From positions 2,409,001 to 2,473,000 of the forward strand of contig NZ_LN614830.1 in assembly GCF_000953635.1 (NCBI RefSeq): a DNA stretch of 64,000 nt. Reading direction: 5' to 3'. The position numbers and the translations under genes are program-made. The notes under the pieces are model-generated. The model had not been told where the DNA came from. It did no database searches and worked only from the letters and a program-made list of their open reading frames with translations. This DNA comes from Legionella micdadei. GTDB taxonomy: Bacteria > Pseudomonadota > Gammaproteobacteria > Legionellales > Legionellaceae. Below, one piece after another: positions 8,481 to 17,382 of the stretch. Positions within the stretch are counted from its first letter, which is position 1. Every line of letters starts with the position of its first letter.

Positions 8481-9494
8481 TCAATAAAACAGTTCAATTT
8501 CTGTGGGCACTAACTGACTTGAAACCAACTTCCTTACGTGCTGCTCTAAAGTCTGCATCCCCATGTTTTGACCAGTTTGGATGACAGAATAGATTTGTGC
8601 AATTTTATTTTCACGAATTAAGTTGCGAATTGCAGGTGTACACAGCATTATCTCAAAGGCAGCAATACGTCCACCGCCTGTTTTTTTCAACAACGCCTGA
8701 GTAATCACTGCTTGTAATGATTCAGATAACATGGTTCTTATTACTGTTTTCTCATCACCAGGAAAGACGTCGATAATTCTATTAAGGGCTTTCGCCGACG
8801 AATTCGTATGCAGTGTCGCAAAAACAAGATGTCCTGTTTCAGCAGCAGTAATCGCAAGACGAATTGTTTCAGGATCGCGCAACTCTCCAAGCAAAATAAT
8901 ATCAGGGTCTTCCCGCAAAGCCGAACGCAGCGCTGCAGAAAAATGAAGGGCATCGCGGTGAATTTCACGTTGATGAATCAGGCATTTGTTACTTTCATAG
9001 ATAAATTCGATCGGATCCTCCAAGGTAATAATGTGTTGATAAAAATGTGAATTCATATAGTGAATAAAGGCGGCAAGAGTGGTGCTTTTACCAGAGCCCG
9101 AAGCGCCAGTAATTAAAACTAATCCGTTAGGACAAGACACAATTTTCTTGGAAACAGCAGGAAAACCCAATTCTTCAAGCGTCTTAATGCTTGTTGGAAT
9201 AATACGAAAAACCGCACTGATGCCTCGGGCTTGAACAAAAATATTGCTTCTTAATCGGTAGTGATCATTAAATTGGATTGCGAAATCGATTTGGAGCTGC
9301 CTCTTGAAAATAGCCCGTTGTGCCTCGTTCATCATACCTTGAACAAAATTGCTCATGTATTCTTGATCTAAGACAGGCCAATTGAGTTTTTTTAGATCAC
9401 CATCGACACGAATCACAGGGGGTAAACCCGCAGACAAATGCAAATCCGAGGCATTATTATTTATTGCACACTCAAGCAATCCATTGAAGTCCAT
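8481..9494 (-). CDS. pilT: Type IV pilus retraction ATPase PilT
   Basis: This 337-residue secretion ATPase begins MDFNGLLECAINNNASDLHLSAGLPP, the typical PilT start. Walker A is GASGSGKST (about residues 130-138), the Asp box/Walker B is DPDIILLGELRDPET, and the His box is ATLHTNS. Its length and N-terminal domain fit PilT better than PilB or DotB. It powers pilus depolymerisation and twitching at the inner-membrane platform. The minor pilin genes at 15720-17218 belong to the same system but are not linked to it in an operon. Confidence 0.9.
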   Translation of the reverse strand: MDFNGLLECAINNNASDLHLSAGLPPVIRVDGDLKKLNWPVLDQEYMSNFVQGMMNEAQRAIFKRQLQIDFAIQFNDHYRLRSNIFVQARGISAVFRIIPTSIKTLEELGFPAVSKKIVSCPNGLVLITGASGSGKSTTLAAFIHYMNSHFYQHIITLEDPIEFIYESNKCLIHQREIHRDALHFSAALRSALREDPDIILLGELRDPETIRLAITAAETGHLVFATLHTNSSAKALNRIIDVFPGDEKTVIRTMLSESLQAVITQALLKKTGGGRIAAFEIMLCTPAIRNLIRENKIAQIYSVIQTGQNMGMQTLEQHVRKLVSSQLVPTEIELFY

Positions 9495-9541
9495 TGCTAC
9501 ACTCGAAGCTCCTTTTATGCTCTAGGTTAGCATTAATGAGA

Positions 9542-9904
9542 TTATTTAGGAACTAACAGATAATTGACAGTAAAGTCTCCTCCAATACACATCCCTATGT
9601 TATTCCCCCATTTTTCTGCTTCTTTTTTGGTAATTTTATCAGGAATCTGAGAATAATATTTTGCCTGGCATTTATCAAAACTAGTGGGGATTAAGGTTAA
9701 GCATTTATCATAACTAATATTTGCCTCTTTAAGCCTTTTGCTTAAATCGTTGTCTTGGACAAAGCTTTTACATACCGCAGCAGGGGCTAAATCTTTGAGG
9801 CTATTAATCCAATCATCTTTTGAGAGGCCATCTGCAAAGGCAGGTGCCGGTAAAAATACAATAACACCAGCACAGATCGCCTTGCAAAAAAGATCATTAA
9901 GCAT
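9542..9904 (-). CDS. Small secreted Cys-containing protein of unknown function
   Basis: This 120-residue protein has a signal peptide (hydrophobic core GVIVFLPAPAFA, predicted cleavage after AFA). The mature part of about 96 residues has four cysteines that could form disulfides in the periplasm. AAGGGA lies 8 nt upstream of the ATG at 9904. No domain is recognised. It lies upstream of pilT on the same strand, but a gap of about 50 nt makes a functional link uncertain. Confidence 0.7.
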   Translation of the reverse strand: MLNDLFCKAICAGVIVFLPAPAFADGLSKDDWINSLKDLAPAAVCKSFVQDNDLSKRLKEANISYDKCLTLIPTSFDKCQAKYYSQIPDKITKKEAEKWGNNIGMCIGGDFTVNYLLVPK

Positions 9905-10013
9905 GATTATATTTCCCTTTTTATAGTCCTACCAAAAGGATAGATGTGATTGCTCTATTCTGCCATTAGCAAAATGGCTTTCGGACTATTCCATAATTTT
10001 ATAAACATGCTTA

Positions 10014-11108
10014 ATGACACTCATGAAAGATAAACGACTAGCCGGTACATCTTATGTTGAAAATTCTTTTTTATGGGATGAGAATATTCGTATTTTTTTC
10101 TCTTACTATTTTTTTAAAATCCAAATTAACGAGCAGTATTACTTTATGCTCGAAACCACAACCGCCGAATCGATCCAACGGTTATTGAATAATAAAACTC
10201 ATGAATTAGGGGTATCTTTCCATTGGGCTTACTTTCAACATCTTTCTCCAAAAGACGCTGAGAAATATGGATTAGGCAACAAAAATATTATCTATATTAC
10301 AGAGAAAGAAGGCCGATTCCTCAATGATTTTGAAACTACGGATATTTCAGTAAAGTACTCCCCTCAGCAAATAATTTTAGCCACAAGAAAACTTTGTCAA
10401 TTGATTGGGTTAGACGAGTATGCTGAACTCTTAATTTTTTCTCATATTAACCAGATTGTTTCAGGATATAGGACTCTTCGCAATCCAGATACTGTCTTAG
10501 GCTTAGCCTTGGCGAATGCGGCAAAGCAAGAGAATTTACTTTTAATATCACCGCTGATTAGAGCATTCTTAAAAAACCCGCGTTGCACTAAAATCTTCGA
10601 AGCTTACACCCAACAATTTTCACAATCACAAGCTAGGCCACTTTCTTCGTGCTTTTTTGACCCGGGAAGCCAACCGCGCACTTACACTGCTTCGCCAAAA
10701 CAGAGGCATGTTAGTCCAGCTTCTATAACCGGGGTGGTTCCTCCCTGTCCCTCCTTAGGCATGAAACCTCAAGGGCTAATACCACCGTCTCAGCCAGCAA
10801 AGACCTGTGAAAACCACTCTACTTTTTTCAATCGTGACGAGGCGATTAGAAGGAGGGCTTTTTGTGTTAGCAATACGCTCGATTTAACTCCACGCCCCGA
10901 CACAACCCCGACCCGTTTGCCTTCTGTACCTGCTTATTCCATAGCTCAACCTTCATCAACCGCGTATTTGGCAACACCGCCCGCTCCACTTCGCGATTTT
11001 TCTTCCTTCCCAAATGACGATTTTACTTTGGACGCTTCTGAGCTTGATTCTTTATTTGAGGAAATCGATTCCTTTCTCGAAGTGCAGTCGTTCCCCAAAC
11101 TCATTTAA
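10014..11108 (+). CDS. Unknown protein with Pro-rich linker and acidic C-terminal tail; effector candidate
   Basis: This 364-residue protein has no signal peptide. Residues 1-205 look globular. Residues 205-330 are a Pro/Ser/Thr-rich, probably disordered linker. The last 30 residues contain an acidic block, with SELDSLFEEIDSFLE followed by a short hydrophobic end (PKLI). Glu-rich C-terminal E-blocks are an established feature of many Legionella Dot/Icm translocation signals. That makes this a good but unproven effector candidate. Two in-frame ATGs (10014 and 10023) are possible starts and neither has a strong ribosome binding site. No domain is recognised. Confidence 0.7.
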   Translation: MTLMKDKRLAGTSYVENSFLWDENIRIFFSYYFFKIQINEQYYFMLETTTAESIQRLLNNKTHELGVSFHWAYFQHLSPKDAEKYGLGNKNIIYITEKEGRFLNDFETTDISVKYSPQQIILATRKLCQLIGLDEYAELLIFSHINQIVSGYRTLRNPDTVLGLALANAAKQENLLLISPLIRAFLKNPRCTKIFEAYTQQFSQSQARPLSSCFFDPGSQPRTYTASPKQRHVSPASITGVVPPCPSLGMKPQGLIPPSQPAKTCENHSTFFNRDEAIRRRAFCVSNTLDLTPRPDTTPTRLPSVPAYSIAQPSSTAYLATPPAPLRDFSSFPNDDFTLDASELDSLFEEIDSFLEVQSFPKLI

Positions 11109-11116
11109 ATTTTTAA

Positions 11117-13210
11117 TTAGTTAGCTAATTGGGAAAATTTTAATTGATTTAAGGCATTAATGTAGGCGATACAATTGGTTAATTCATTAGTAGGTGATTT
11201 TGCATATTGGATACCGAGATCAAATTTTCCTAAATTTTCCTCGAGTCGTTGGTGAAGTTGTATCTTTTCTTCTTCGGTATCTGCATGATAAAGTCCAACA
11301 ACAGCATCCTCTAACTCTTTTAAATTAACACCATAGCTGGCAGCAGTTGCATGCGCTCCATTCCTATCAATGGCATCATTGATATGGCCTATTATGGCTT
11401 GTATCAAAACCATCTGCTCAAAATTTTTTCTTGCATGAATTATTCGTTGTTGTTTTTTCCCCTTAAAATGGCTTTCTGGGAACGCTTCTAGTAAACCACG
11501 ACATAACCAAAAAAGTCCTGTTAAGTCGTACAATCGTGCTTTACTTGGTTCAAATTGCAATAACTGGCTCATGTTATAGATGAGAAAGCGATAGAGTTTA
11601 TGCAGATGCCTTACTAGTATAGAGAAGTAGTCCGTTCGCCAAAGCACATTACCTACTAAGAAGCTCGACACAATGCCAATAACTATCCCTGCTAATCTCT
11701 CCATAGCGGGTTCAAGTTCCGTGGGAGGACCGCCTGCCTGGGCCATAAAAATGATGATGACAATATTGGCTTGTAAGCCAATATAGCCATAGGGTATGTA
11801 TTTAAATGAAAAATAGGAAAACCCCCAAATAGAAAGAAACAGAATAAGCATAAAACTGTAAAGCTCTAAGGAAAAGAAAGCCAAAGGAAACAAAACGACA
11901 CTTGCCCCTATCATCCAACCAAGTAAACGATGCACGCTAATGTTACTCATTTCAAACAAGTTTTTTTTCAAAGAAATCACAATGCTTGAAACTATCCCAG
12001 GTAACCCATTGGGCCAATTAGTGAATAACCAAAAGCCAAGCGCCAGTATGGCAGCTAACCCCGTTTTAATACTGCTAAAGATGATATCGGAATCATTCCG
12101 TAATTGTTGCTGGCTGGTGATCCACTTAACCTCCTGCCTTATTGGTTTTTGACGATGAATTAAAACATTACCTAAATTGATAATCACTGAGTTAATTCTC
12201 TGCAATAATGACAGCACATTAAGAAAATCGCTGATGGGTGTAACTAAAAGCACTTCTTCATTAAGCTTCATCGACTGATTGGTAATTTCTTGCTGCAAAT
12301 TGGCTAACTTAGCTTCCATTTCTAAATTGTTTTGTCCTCCCTCTGCCGAAAAGAACGCTCGTTTTAGAACTTGTAAATCATGCTTGGCGGCAGAAAAAAC
12401 CTCAGCCATAGGTTTGGCAAGCAATCTAATAGTATTTTCTGCATTTTGTTGTTGGTATGAAGAAATGAAATACGTGATTGTACGGCTAAGGCTATGAAAT
12501 TGATCGAGAAACACCCTAAACTGATCAATCCTCTCCCTCTTAATTCCTAACTCCCGCCGCATGAAACCTATAATTTCAGTTGATTTTTTTATAGTCTTTC
12601 TCAGTTGAAAACTCCCTGCTGAAATTTCCTGAAAATTAGCTTCGCCATCAAGTAGTGATTTACTCAAGTTATCAAACAAATTATTTATTTGATCGAATAT
12701 TGAATTCACATCTTTAATTAAATTATCTTGGATATTATTAGGAAAAATGAATAAAGCTGCTGCTGCGGAAACAAGAACACCTAATCCGATTTCGATCGAC
12801 CGCCAAATGGCAACATAAAAAGCATCTTCTGATGAGATAGCCAGCTGCGAAATGACAAAAAATGCTGCTAATGCACCTAACAAATAGGCATAGGCATGCG
12901 GACTAAAATTATAGTAATAAACTGCAAGACTAATTAGTAAAAAATTGGCAAGAAAATAAAGAAGAAGGCTATTGACAACTAAGCCTGCTAAAAAATAACC
13001 AATCCAAGCGCCAATAACTGTTCCAATAATGCGTAATATGGCCTTGTCGATGATACTACCGGTATACACATTAGCAAGAATTACCACAGTCATTCCTGAC
13101 CAGTAAGGTCTATCCAAATGCAGAAAAAAAGCGATGAGGACAGCGATTAACGTAGCAATCGCTGTTCGTAGTGCAGCTCTATTTTCCAGGGTCTTGGGAA
13201 TTATCTTAAT
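11117..13210 (-). CDS. FUSC family efflux membrane protein (AaeB/YccS-like)
   Basis: This inner-membrane protein of about 697 residues has two blocks of hydrophobic helices, one at the N-terminus and one mid-protein (about residues 380-510). They are separated by a long soluble helical region, the classic FUSC layout. Conserved FUSC features continue upstream of any usual start codon: RTAIATLIAVLIAFFL then LDRPYWSGM. No ATG or GTG is available there. I place the start at an ATT (13208-13210), with GAGG 8 nt upstream; the ATT at 13211-13213 is the alternative. A TTG at 13115-13117 would remove part of the first helix. It lies immediately after its HlyD partner and probably forms a two-component aromatic acid or drug efflux system with it. 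Confidence 0.8.
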   Translation of the reverse strand: MKIIPKTLENRAALRTAIATLIAVLIAFFLHLDRPYWSGMTVVILANVYTGSIIDKAILRIIGTVIGAWIGYFLAGLVVNSLLLYFLANFLLISLAVYYYNFSPHAYAYLLGALAAFFVISQLAISSEDAFYVAIWRSIEIGLGVLVSAAAALFIFPNNIQDNLIKDVNSIFDQINNLFDNLSKSLLDGEANFQEISAGSFQLRKTIKKSTEIIGFMRRELGIKRERIDQFRVFLDQFHSLSRTITYFISSYQQQNAENTIRLLAKPMAEVFSAAKHDLQVLKRAFFSAEGGQNNLEMEAKLANLQQEITNQSMKLNEEVLLVTPISDFLNVLSLLQRINSVIINLGNVLIHRQKPIRQEVKWITSQQQLRNDSDIIFSSIKTGLAAILALGFWLFTNWPNGLPGIVSSIVISLKKNLFEMSNISVHRLLGWMIGASVVLFPLAFFSLELYSFMLILFLSIWGFSYFSFKYIPYGYIGLQANIVIIIFMAQAGGPPTELEPAMERLAGIVIGIVSSFLVGNVLWRTDYFSILVRHLHKLYRFLIYNMSQLLQFEPSKARLYDLTGLFWLCRGLLEAFPESHFKGKKQQRIIHARKNFEQMVLIQAIIGHINDAIDRNGAHATAASYGVNLKELEDAVVGLYHADTEEEKIQLHQRLEENLGKFDLGIQYAKSPTNELTNCIAYINALNQLKFSQLAN

Positions 13211-13218
13211 AATTCTAA

Positions 13219-13222
13219 CCTC
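13219..13222 (-). promoter_or_regulatory. Ribosome binding site supporting a non-AUG start of the FUSC gene
   Basis: GAGG overlaps the TGA stop of the HlyD gene. It is 5 and 8 nt upstream of in-frame ATT codons at 13213 and 13210 and is the only plausible translation signal before the conserved N-terminus. Confidence 0.4.
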
Positions 13223-14216
13223 AGCGATAAGTTAACGTCTTAGCACTAGCACCTATTCTCAATGGGTATTCGGCACTCAAATCATCGATGTAAATACGCA
13301 CAGGGAATCGCTGTGCGATTTTAATCCAGTCCTCAGTTGCTTCTAAATAGGGTAAAGTCGAAGGGGCAACATCCCCTGCTTGAACTCGATTAATTCCCCA
13401 ACCAATACTTTGAACATGGCCATGAAAGACTTTTCCTGGGTACATATCTATAGTAATCCTTGCCTTATCGCCAGGCTTAATGAGCCTTATTGCCGTTTCC
13501 CTATAACGGGTCACTACCCACCAACGGCTTGTTTCTATGAGAGTAAAAAGGCCTTCACCAATTTTTATGTATTGCCCTCGACGGAGATTAAAATTAGTAA
13601 TATAACCATCAGCCGGAGCGAGTACAGTAGTATGTTCATACATGTATCGCGCCTTCTTGTAAATGGCTTCAGCTGCCAAAACTTTATTAATATCCAAATT
13701 TTGTTGGGCAATTTTAAGTTCTTGCAGGGCAGCGACCACACCTGCCTCCTGTTCTTTGAGCCGCGATTCAAGATCAATCAATCTAATAAAGGCAATATCA
13801 CCTTTTGCCTGAAGTTTTTGAAATCGTACGAAATGATCCTTGCTTAAATTTAAAAGATCTTGGCTTTGTTTCAGTTTTTCCGCTGCAACCGTGATTGCAT
13901 ATTTTTCATTTTGATAATTGATCTTAGCAATGTTTAGATCCGCTGCAGCCTTGTCCATTGCATACTTATAGGGTCGAGGATCGATTTCAATTAGCTTTTG
14001 CCCTTTTGCTACTTTTTGATTTTCACAAACGTAAATTTCGGTGATAGGCCCTGAAACAATGGAAGCCATATTAACGATATTAGCTGACACATAAGCATCG
14101 TTTGAGTAGGTAAAATAATACGCAAAATAGCGGTAGCCAGCAAAAGCTAGAGCGATGATTACAAGCGTAATGACGTGGGGCCAATATTGAAACGTCGCTA
14201 AACGTTCTCGACTCAT
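13221..14216 (-). CDS. HlyD-family membrane fusion protein (EmrA/AaeA-like)
   Basis: This protein of about 331 residues has one N-terminal membrane anchor (VITLVIIALAFAGYRYF). A first lipoyl half follows (IVSGPITEIYVCENQKVAKGQ), then a coiled-coil hairpin, the second half (TVLAPADGYITNFNLRRGQY) and a beta-barrel region. This is the standard periplasmic adaptor arrangement. The ATG encoding MSRERL is preferred because AAGGA lies upstream; an in-frame ATG at 14246 lacks a ribosome binding site. It would link the downstream FUSC pump to an outer-membrane channel such as TolC, which is not encoded in this window. Confidence 0.87.
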   Translation of the reverse strand: MSRERLATFQYWPHVITLVIIALAFAGYRYFAYYFTYSNDAYVSANIVNMASIVSGPITEIYVCENQKVAKGQKLIEIDPRPYKYAMDKAAADLNIAKINYQNEKYAITVAAEKLKQSQDLLNLSKDHFVRFQKLQAKGDIAFIRLIDLESRLKEQEAGVVAALQELKIAQQNLDINKVLAAEAIYKKARYMYEHTTVLAPADGYITNFNLRRGQYIKIGEGLFTLIETSRWWVVTRYRETAIRLIKPGDKARITIDMYPGKVFHGHVQSIGWGINRVQAGDVAPSTLPYLEATEDWIKIAQRFPVRIYIDDLSAEYPLRIGASAKTLTYR

Positions 14217-14259
14217 AGAAAAACAATCCTTTGCTTGCAGAAGCATTAGGCTTTAAATA

Positions 14260-14293
14260 TATACCCAAGCTGCTTCAAAATGCTAGGTCTTGC
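14260..14293 (+). repeat. Dispersed repeat element, solo half-copy
   Basis: This 34-bp stretch matches one arm and loop start of the inverted repeat at 24727-24793 at 29 of 34 positions (shared core CTTCAAAA.GCTAGGT). No convincing second arm is seen, so it looks like a decayed or half copy. It lies upstream of the HlyD/FUSC genes. Confidence 0.55.
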
Positions 14294-14455
14294 TCCCAAC
14301 CTGAGCTCAGCTGCGCCTATCCTTACTTGACTAGAGACTATTTTTTGTGCAATATTTCGTCCCTTTGTGCTATGGCATTCGAAAATTTTGGATTTATTTC
14401 GCGTAAATTCTTTTAGTCGAATTGCGATTTAATTATTAATTCGAGATAGAATAAA

Positions 14456-15760
14456 TTGAACTCCTTACTTTCAAGTTTAGATCGTTTTGACGCCTATTTC
14501 AGGGGCGGAAAATCTAGCGATCTAAAGCATTATATGGAATGTTATGATAAAGATTTAGACGCGTTGAAGTGTGATTTCCACGAAACAACTATTCTTGCAA
14601 ATCCTGAAATAAAAAAACGTATCAAAGCAATATTAAAAAATTTAAATATCTCGAAAGCTGAATGGAATAGCGATTTCAAAAAAAAAAGGCTCACAATCTA
14701 CCAATTCCTTTTGATATTAGCTCGAAAAGGTTACTCGCAGGTTGATTATGTTATTGACCTAATCGATGAAAAAACTACGATAAGTAAATTATCCTTACTC
14801 TTAACAGGAGGGGGGATTCTTTTAACTTTTATAAGTATTTTATTAGCAACTTCGACTTTTCATTTTGTCTTGGAGCTAATCAGAAGCTGCTTTTCTTCAA
14901 TTTTTGCTGTACCTATTTTAGGCTTATTTTATGGCTTGGGTATTGGTATTTACCATTTTTACTCAATCTGTAATGATAATAAAATAACTATAGTCAATCG
15001 CTTCCGTAATATTTGCTTTCTATTTCTAGGCACCTCAGCTAAAGTTGTTGCCTCTTTCCTGCTCATACTTGCAGGCGCCACCATGAATCCCATCATTGCC
15101 GGTGTTTTCGTAGCAGGAGCAGGCGTGGATGTCATTAAAGAGATTTTTTGCTTAATTCAAGAATACATTCAATATAAATTAAACCCTCCGCTAAATGACA
15201 ATAATTTAATAAGCGTACATAGAGCTCACGCCCGCCGCGTTTTTGGCTATGAAAAACGAATGGAAGCTCTAAGAATTAATTTGACTTCAGCGTTCATGAT
15301 AGTGGCCATCATGTCGCTTTGGTGTTTCATTCCTGGTGGAGGAATCGCTGTTGCATTAGCGGCTATTTCAGCCATTGGGCTAGTTTATGCAGCCAAACAT
15401 TTCTGGCTTAAATACAATGAAACCTCACTAAGAGAACACCTTCAAGAGGAATTAAATTATATCGAAGGAGTTTACGCGTCGGAAATGGAAGAATCTTATT
15501 CGAGAGTAAATCAATTTGATGTCCTTGAGGATGATGAATTATTCGAAGATGATGTTGATTCGTTGGGAATTGAACCTGTCCCTAAGGGCTCTATGCCAGA
15601 CAAACCAAAGACAAAAATTAACTATTCACCTTCAACAAGCTCACTAGCGGGCTCACTTCCCTTTTTTCGCCCTTCTATAGAAAGAGAATCAGTTGGTATC
15701 ACTTCTGTTTTTTATCCTCCTACAGATTATTCGACAGATAACGCCAACTTAACAATCTAG
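14456..15760 (+). CDS. Unknown multi-pass membrane protein; effector candidate
   Basis: This 434-residue protein has a soluble N-terminal region (about residues 1-115), then about six hydrophobic segments between residues 118 and 325 (for example LLLTGGGILLTFISILLA, AVPILGLFYGLGIGIY and IAVALAAISAIGLVYAA). An acidic then Ser/Pro-rich tail follows, including EDDELFEDDVDSLGIE. The start is a TTG at 14456 with a weak purine-rich leader. The next in-frame ATG would drop about 25 residues. Membrane proteins with long polar termini occur among Legionella effectors, but no family is recognised. The 3' end overlaps the convergent pilX gene by 41 nt. Confidence 0.65.
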   Translation: MNSLLSSLDRFDAYFRGGKSSDLKHYMECYDKDLDALKCDFHETTILANPEIKKRIKAILKNLNISKAEWNSDFKKKRLTIYQFLLILARKGYSQVDYVIDLIDEKTTISKLSLLLTGGGILLTFISILLATSTFHFVLELIRSCFSSIFAVPILGLFYGLGIGIYHFYSICNDNKITIVNRFRNICFLFLGTSAKVVASFLLILAGATMNPIIAGVFVAGAGVDVIKEIFCLIQEYIQYKLNPPLNDNNLISVHRAHARRVFGYEKRMEALRINLTSAFMIVAIMSLWCFIPGGGIAVALAAISAIGLVYAAKHFWLKYNETSLREHLQEELNYIEGVYASEMEESYSRVNQFDVLEDDELFEDDVDSLGIEPVPKGSMPDKPKTKINYSPSTSSLAGSLPFFRPSIERESVGITSVFYPPTDYSTDNANLTI

Positions 15761-16253
15761 ACCTTATCAAGATAGGTTCATTGCATTCGCAATTTGCTAA
15801 TTGTGCTAACCTTGCTATACGTAATTGCAAAATACCTGCCTGTTGATTCGCAGACAACATGCTAATTCGTAAATGGGAAGTACTGTAGATAATATTATCC
15901 ACAACTGTTTGTATGCATGGAAATTGCCCCAAATCCTCGACTAAGTAATAAAATTGCTGTTTTTCGTGCGTTGAAATACACGCTTGCTTAGTTTTTAAAA
16001 CTCGAATTACCGCATTCGCATCCATTGCTGGAATAACGCAAGCGTGTTGGGTTGATGAGGTAATTATTTCAGCTAATTTTTTAGCATCTTTCTCAAATTG
16101 AAAAAACGCTTGATGTTGTTCGTTGCGTTGGTTGATGGACTTGTAATCCAAAAAAACCAGTTGCATTTGTGTCAGCACTAACAACGATAACACCGTGATG
16201 AATAACAGAACGGTAACAAGCACTATTCCAGTCTGCTTATCTGAAGCAGTCAT
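15720..16253 (-). CDS. pilX: PilX-like minor pilin / type IV pilus assembly protein
   Basis: This 177-residue protein has an N-terminal hydrophobic helix after KQTGIVLVTVLLFITVLSLLVLTQ, typical of PilX, whose processing site lacks the full GFTLIE consensus. It then has a soluble domain with several Cys. Its ATG overlaps the pilW stop by 4 nt (ATGA), indicating translational coupling. It would act in pilus priming with PilV and PilW. The usual downstream pilY1 and pilE genes are absent here, because the convergent membrane-protein gene overlaps its 3' end. Confidence 0.72.
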   Translation of the reverse strand: MTASDKQTGIVLVTVLLFITVLSLLVLTQMQLVFLDYKSINQRNEQHQAFFQFEKDAKKLAEIITSSTQHACVIPAMDANAVIRVLKTKQACISTHEKQQFYYLVEDLGQFPCIQTVVDNIIYSTSHLRISMLSANQQAGILQLRIARLAQLANCECNEPILIRSRLLSWRYLSNNL

Positions 16254-16990
16254 CCTAACCTAACCCTAGTACTAATCTGCAAAGTTTCCGATTGATCCAT
16301 TCCCCACGCCACATTAACTAGCGTTTTGCTTTGATGGGTAGTTAATTCAATCGATATTTTATCAATTCGCTCTGTTAACTCTTCAGCATGCTTTTGACGA
16401 TAATACAAGGCACGTTTCCCTTGTCGATTTGTTTGTACAAAAAATGATTCTTCTATCCATTCACCAAGATAAATTGGTTCACTATAATTAAATGCTAGAT
16501 GATGATTAAGTTTTAGAATCGTTCCATTGTTTGTTTTTCTTGCATAATCAATTTGTTGAATTTCACCATGATAACAATCGGCAATTAAAATGACTTGTTG
16601 CGGCTCAAAATGAAGATCCGATTTAGCCAATAACAAGTTTTGACTTAATGGCTTAATCACCTCAGTAAAATCCTCGCCCATTCGTCTAATTTGCAAACGA
16701 TCATGCTTCTTATTGGTTTCGATTGCGTCGATTCCTATTCTCCCATTGCGTTGATCGAGTATATTTAATGAATTCACGTTTAAACACGGTGTAAATCCCG
16801 CTCTCCTCACACTGTCACGCAGCAAGTCATTGGCCAATTGCAATTCGAAATCCTGCTCTAACAGCGCGTGTACATGGAAGTATTGTCGTTTGCATATCAG
16901 GTATTGTTGAGTGGCCAAAATCACAAGAAAACTACTTAGCAATACACTGATCATTAACTCAACTAAACTTATTCCTAGTTGCTTAGTCAT
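16250..16990 (-). CDS. pilW: PilW-like minor pilin with type IV prepilin signal
   Basis: From the ATG encoding MTKQLG this is 246 residues. The start contains a prepilin peptidase motif, QLG|ISLVELMISVLLSSFLV, with the conserved Glu at +5 of the mature protein. PilD-type peptidases cleave after the Gly. The long C-terminal domain fits PilW. Purine-rich GGAGAGG precedes the ATG; an upstream in-frame GTG at 17029 has no ribosome binding site. It lies between the PilV-like gene and pilX in one operon. Confidence 0.8.
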   Translation of the reverse strand: MTKQLGISLVELMISVLLSSFLVILATQQYLICKRQYFHVHALLEQDFELQLANDLLRDSVRRAGFTPCLNVNSLNILDQRNGRIGIDAIETNKKHDRLQIRRMGEDFTEVIKPLSQNLLLAKSDLHFEPQQVILIADCYHGEIQQIDYARKTNNGTILKLNHHLAFNYSEPIYLGEWIEESFFVQTNRQGKRALYYRQKHAEELTERIDKISIELTTHQSKTLVNVAWGMDQSETLQISTRVRLG

Positions 16991-17038
16991 CCTCTCCATC
17001 CCTTTTGAGGGCAGTCCTGGCGTTTTCACTTGATGAAT

Positions 17039-17218
17039 CTAGTCAGATGACTTTTCATAGTCATTGTCAATCTGCACCAAGGCCGCTGATTTTACTAATA
17101 ATTGGTTGAGTAACTGGCTGAGTTGCCATTGTTGACGTAAAAGCAGAACTGAAGTGCTGGTGATGAGAAGCAGGGAAATTACCACTTCAACCAGGGAGAA
17201 CCCTTTTTGATTATTCAT
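17039..17218 (-). CDS. Very short PilV/FimT-like prepilin
   Basis: The ATG at 17216-17218 opens a 59-codon gene beginning MNNQKGFSLVEVVISLLLI, a perfect type IV prepilin signal with cleavage after Gly and Glu at +5. It stops at TAG (17039-17041), just upstream of the pilW start. PilV and FimT proteins normally have 120-200 residues, so only the N-terminal helix remains. It is either a truncated remnant or a minimal minor pilin. Its position heading pilW-pilX supports a pilV origin. Confidence 0.65.
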   Translation of the reverse strand: MNNQKGFSLVEVVISLLLITSTSVLLLRQQWQLSQLLNQLLVKSAALVQIDNDYEKSSD

Positions 17219-17370
17219 ATTCCATTCCTGAGGTTGTTGCAGTGAACAAGAATAGGTCGAAAGGATAATGAATGCAAGTTTAACAATGCGATACAGTAAT
17301 GCCCTTTACAGAACATTCACTTTTAGCTCGCTGTTGGGTTAAGATGGATGTTGTACCGCCTACAAAGATT

Positions 17371-17376
17371 AAGGAG
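17371..17376 (+). promoter_or_regulatory. Shine-Dalgarno that decides the hisC start
   Basis: AAGGAG is 6 nt upstream of a TTG at 17383. Earlier in-frame ATGs at 17299 and 17344 have no comparable signal. Confidence 0.7.
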
Positions 17377-17382
17377 AATCTC

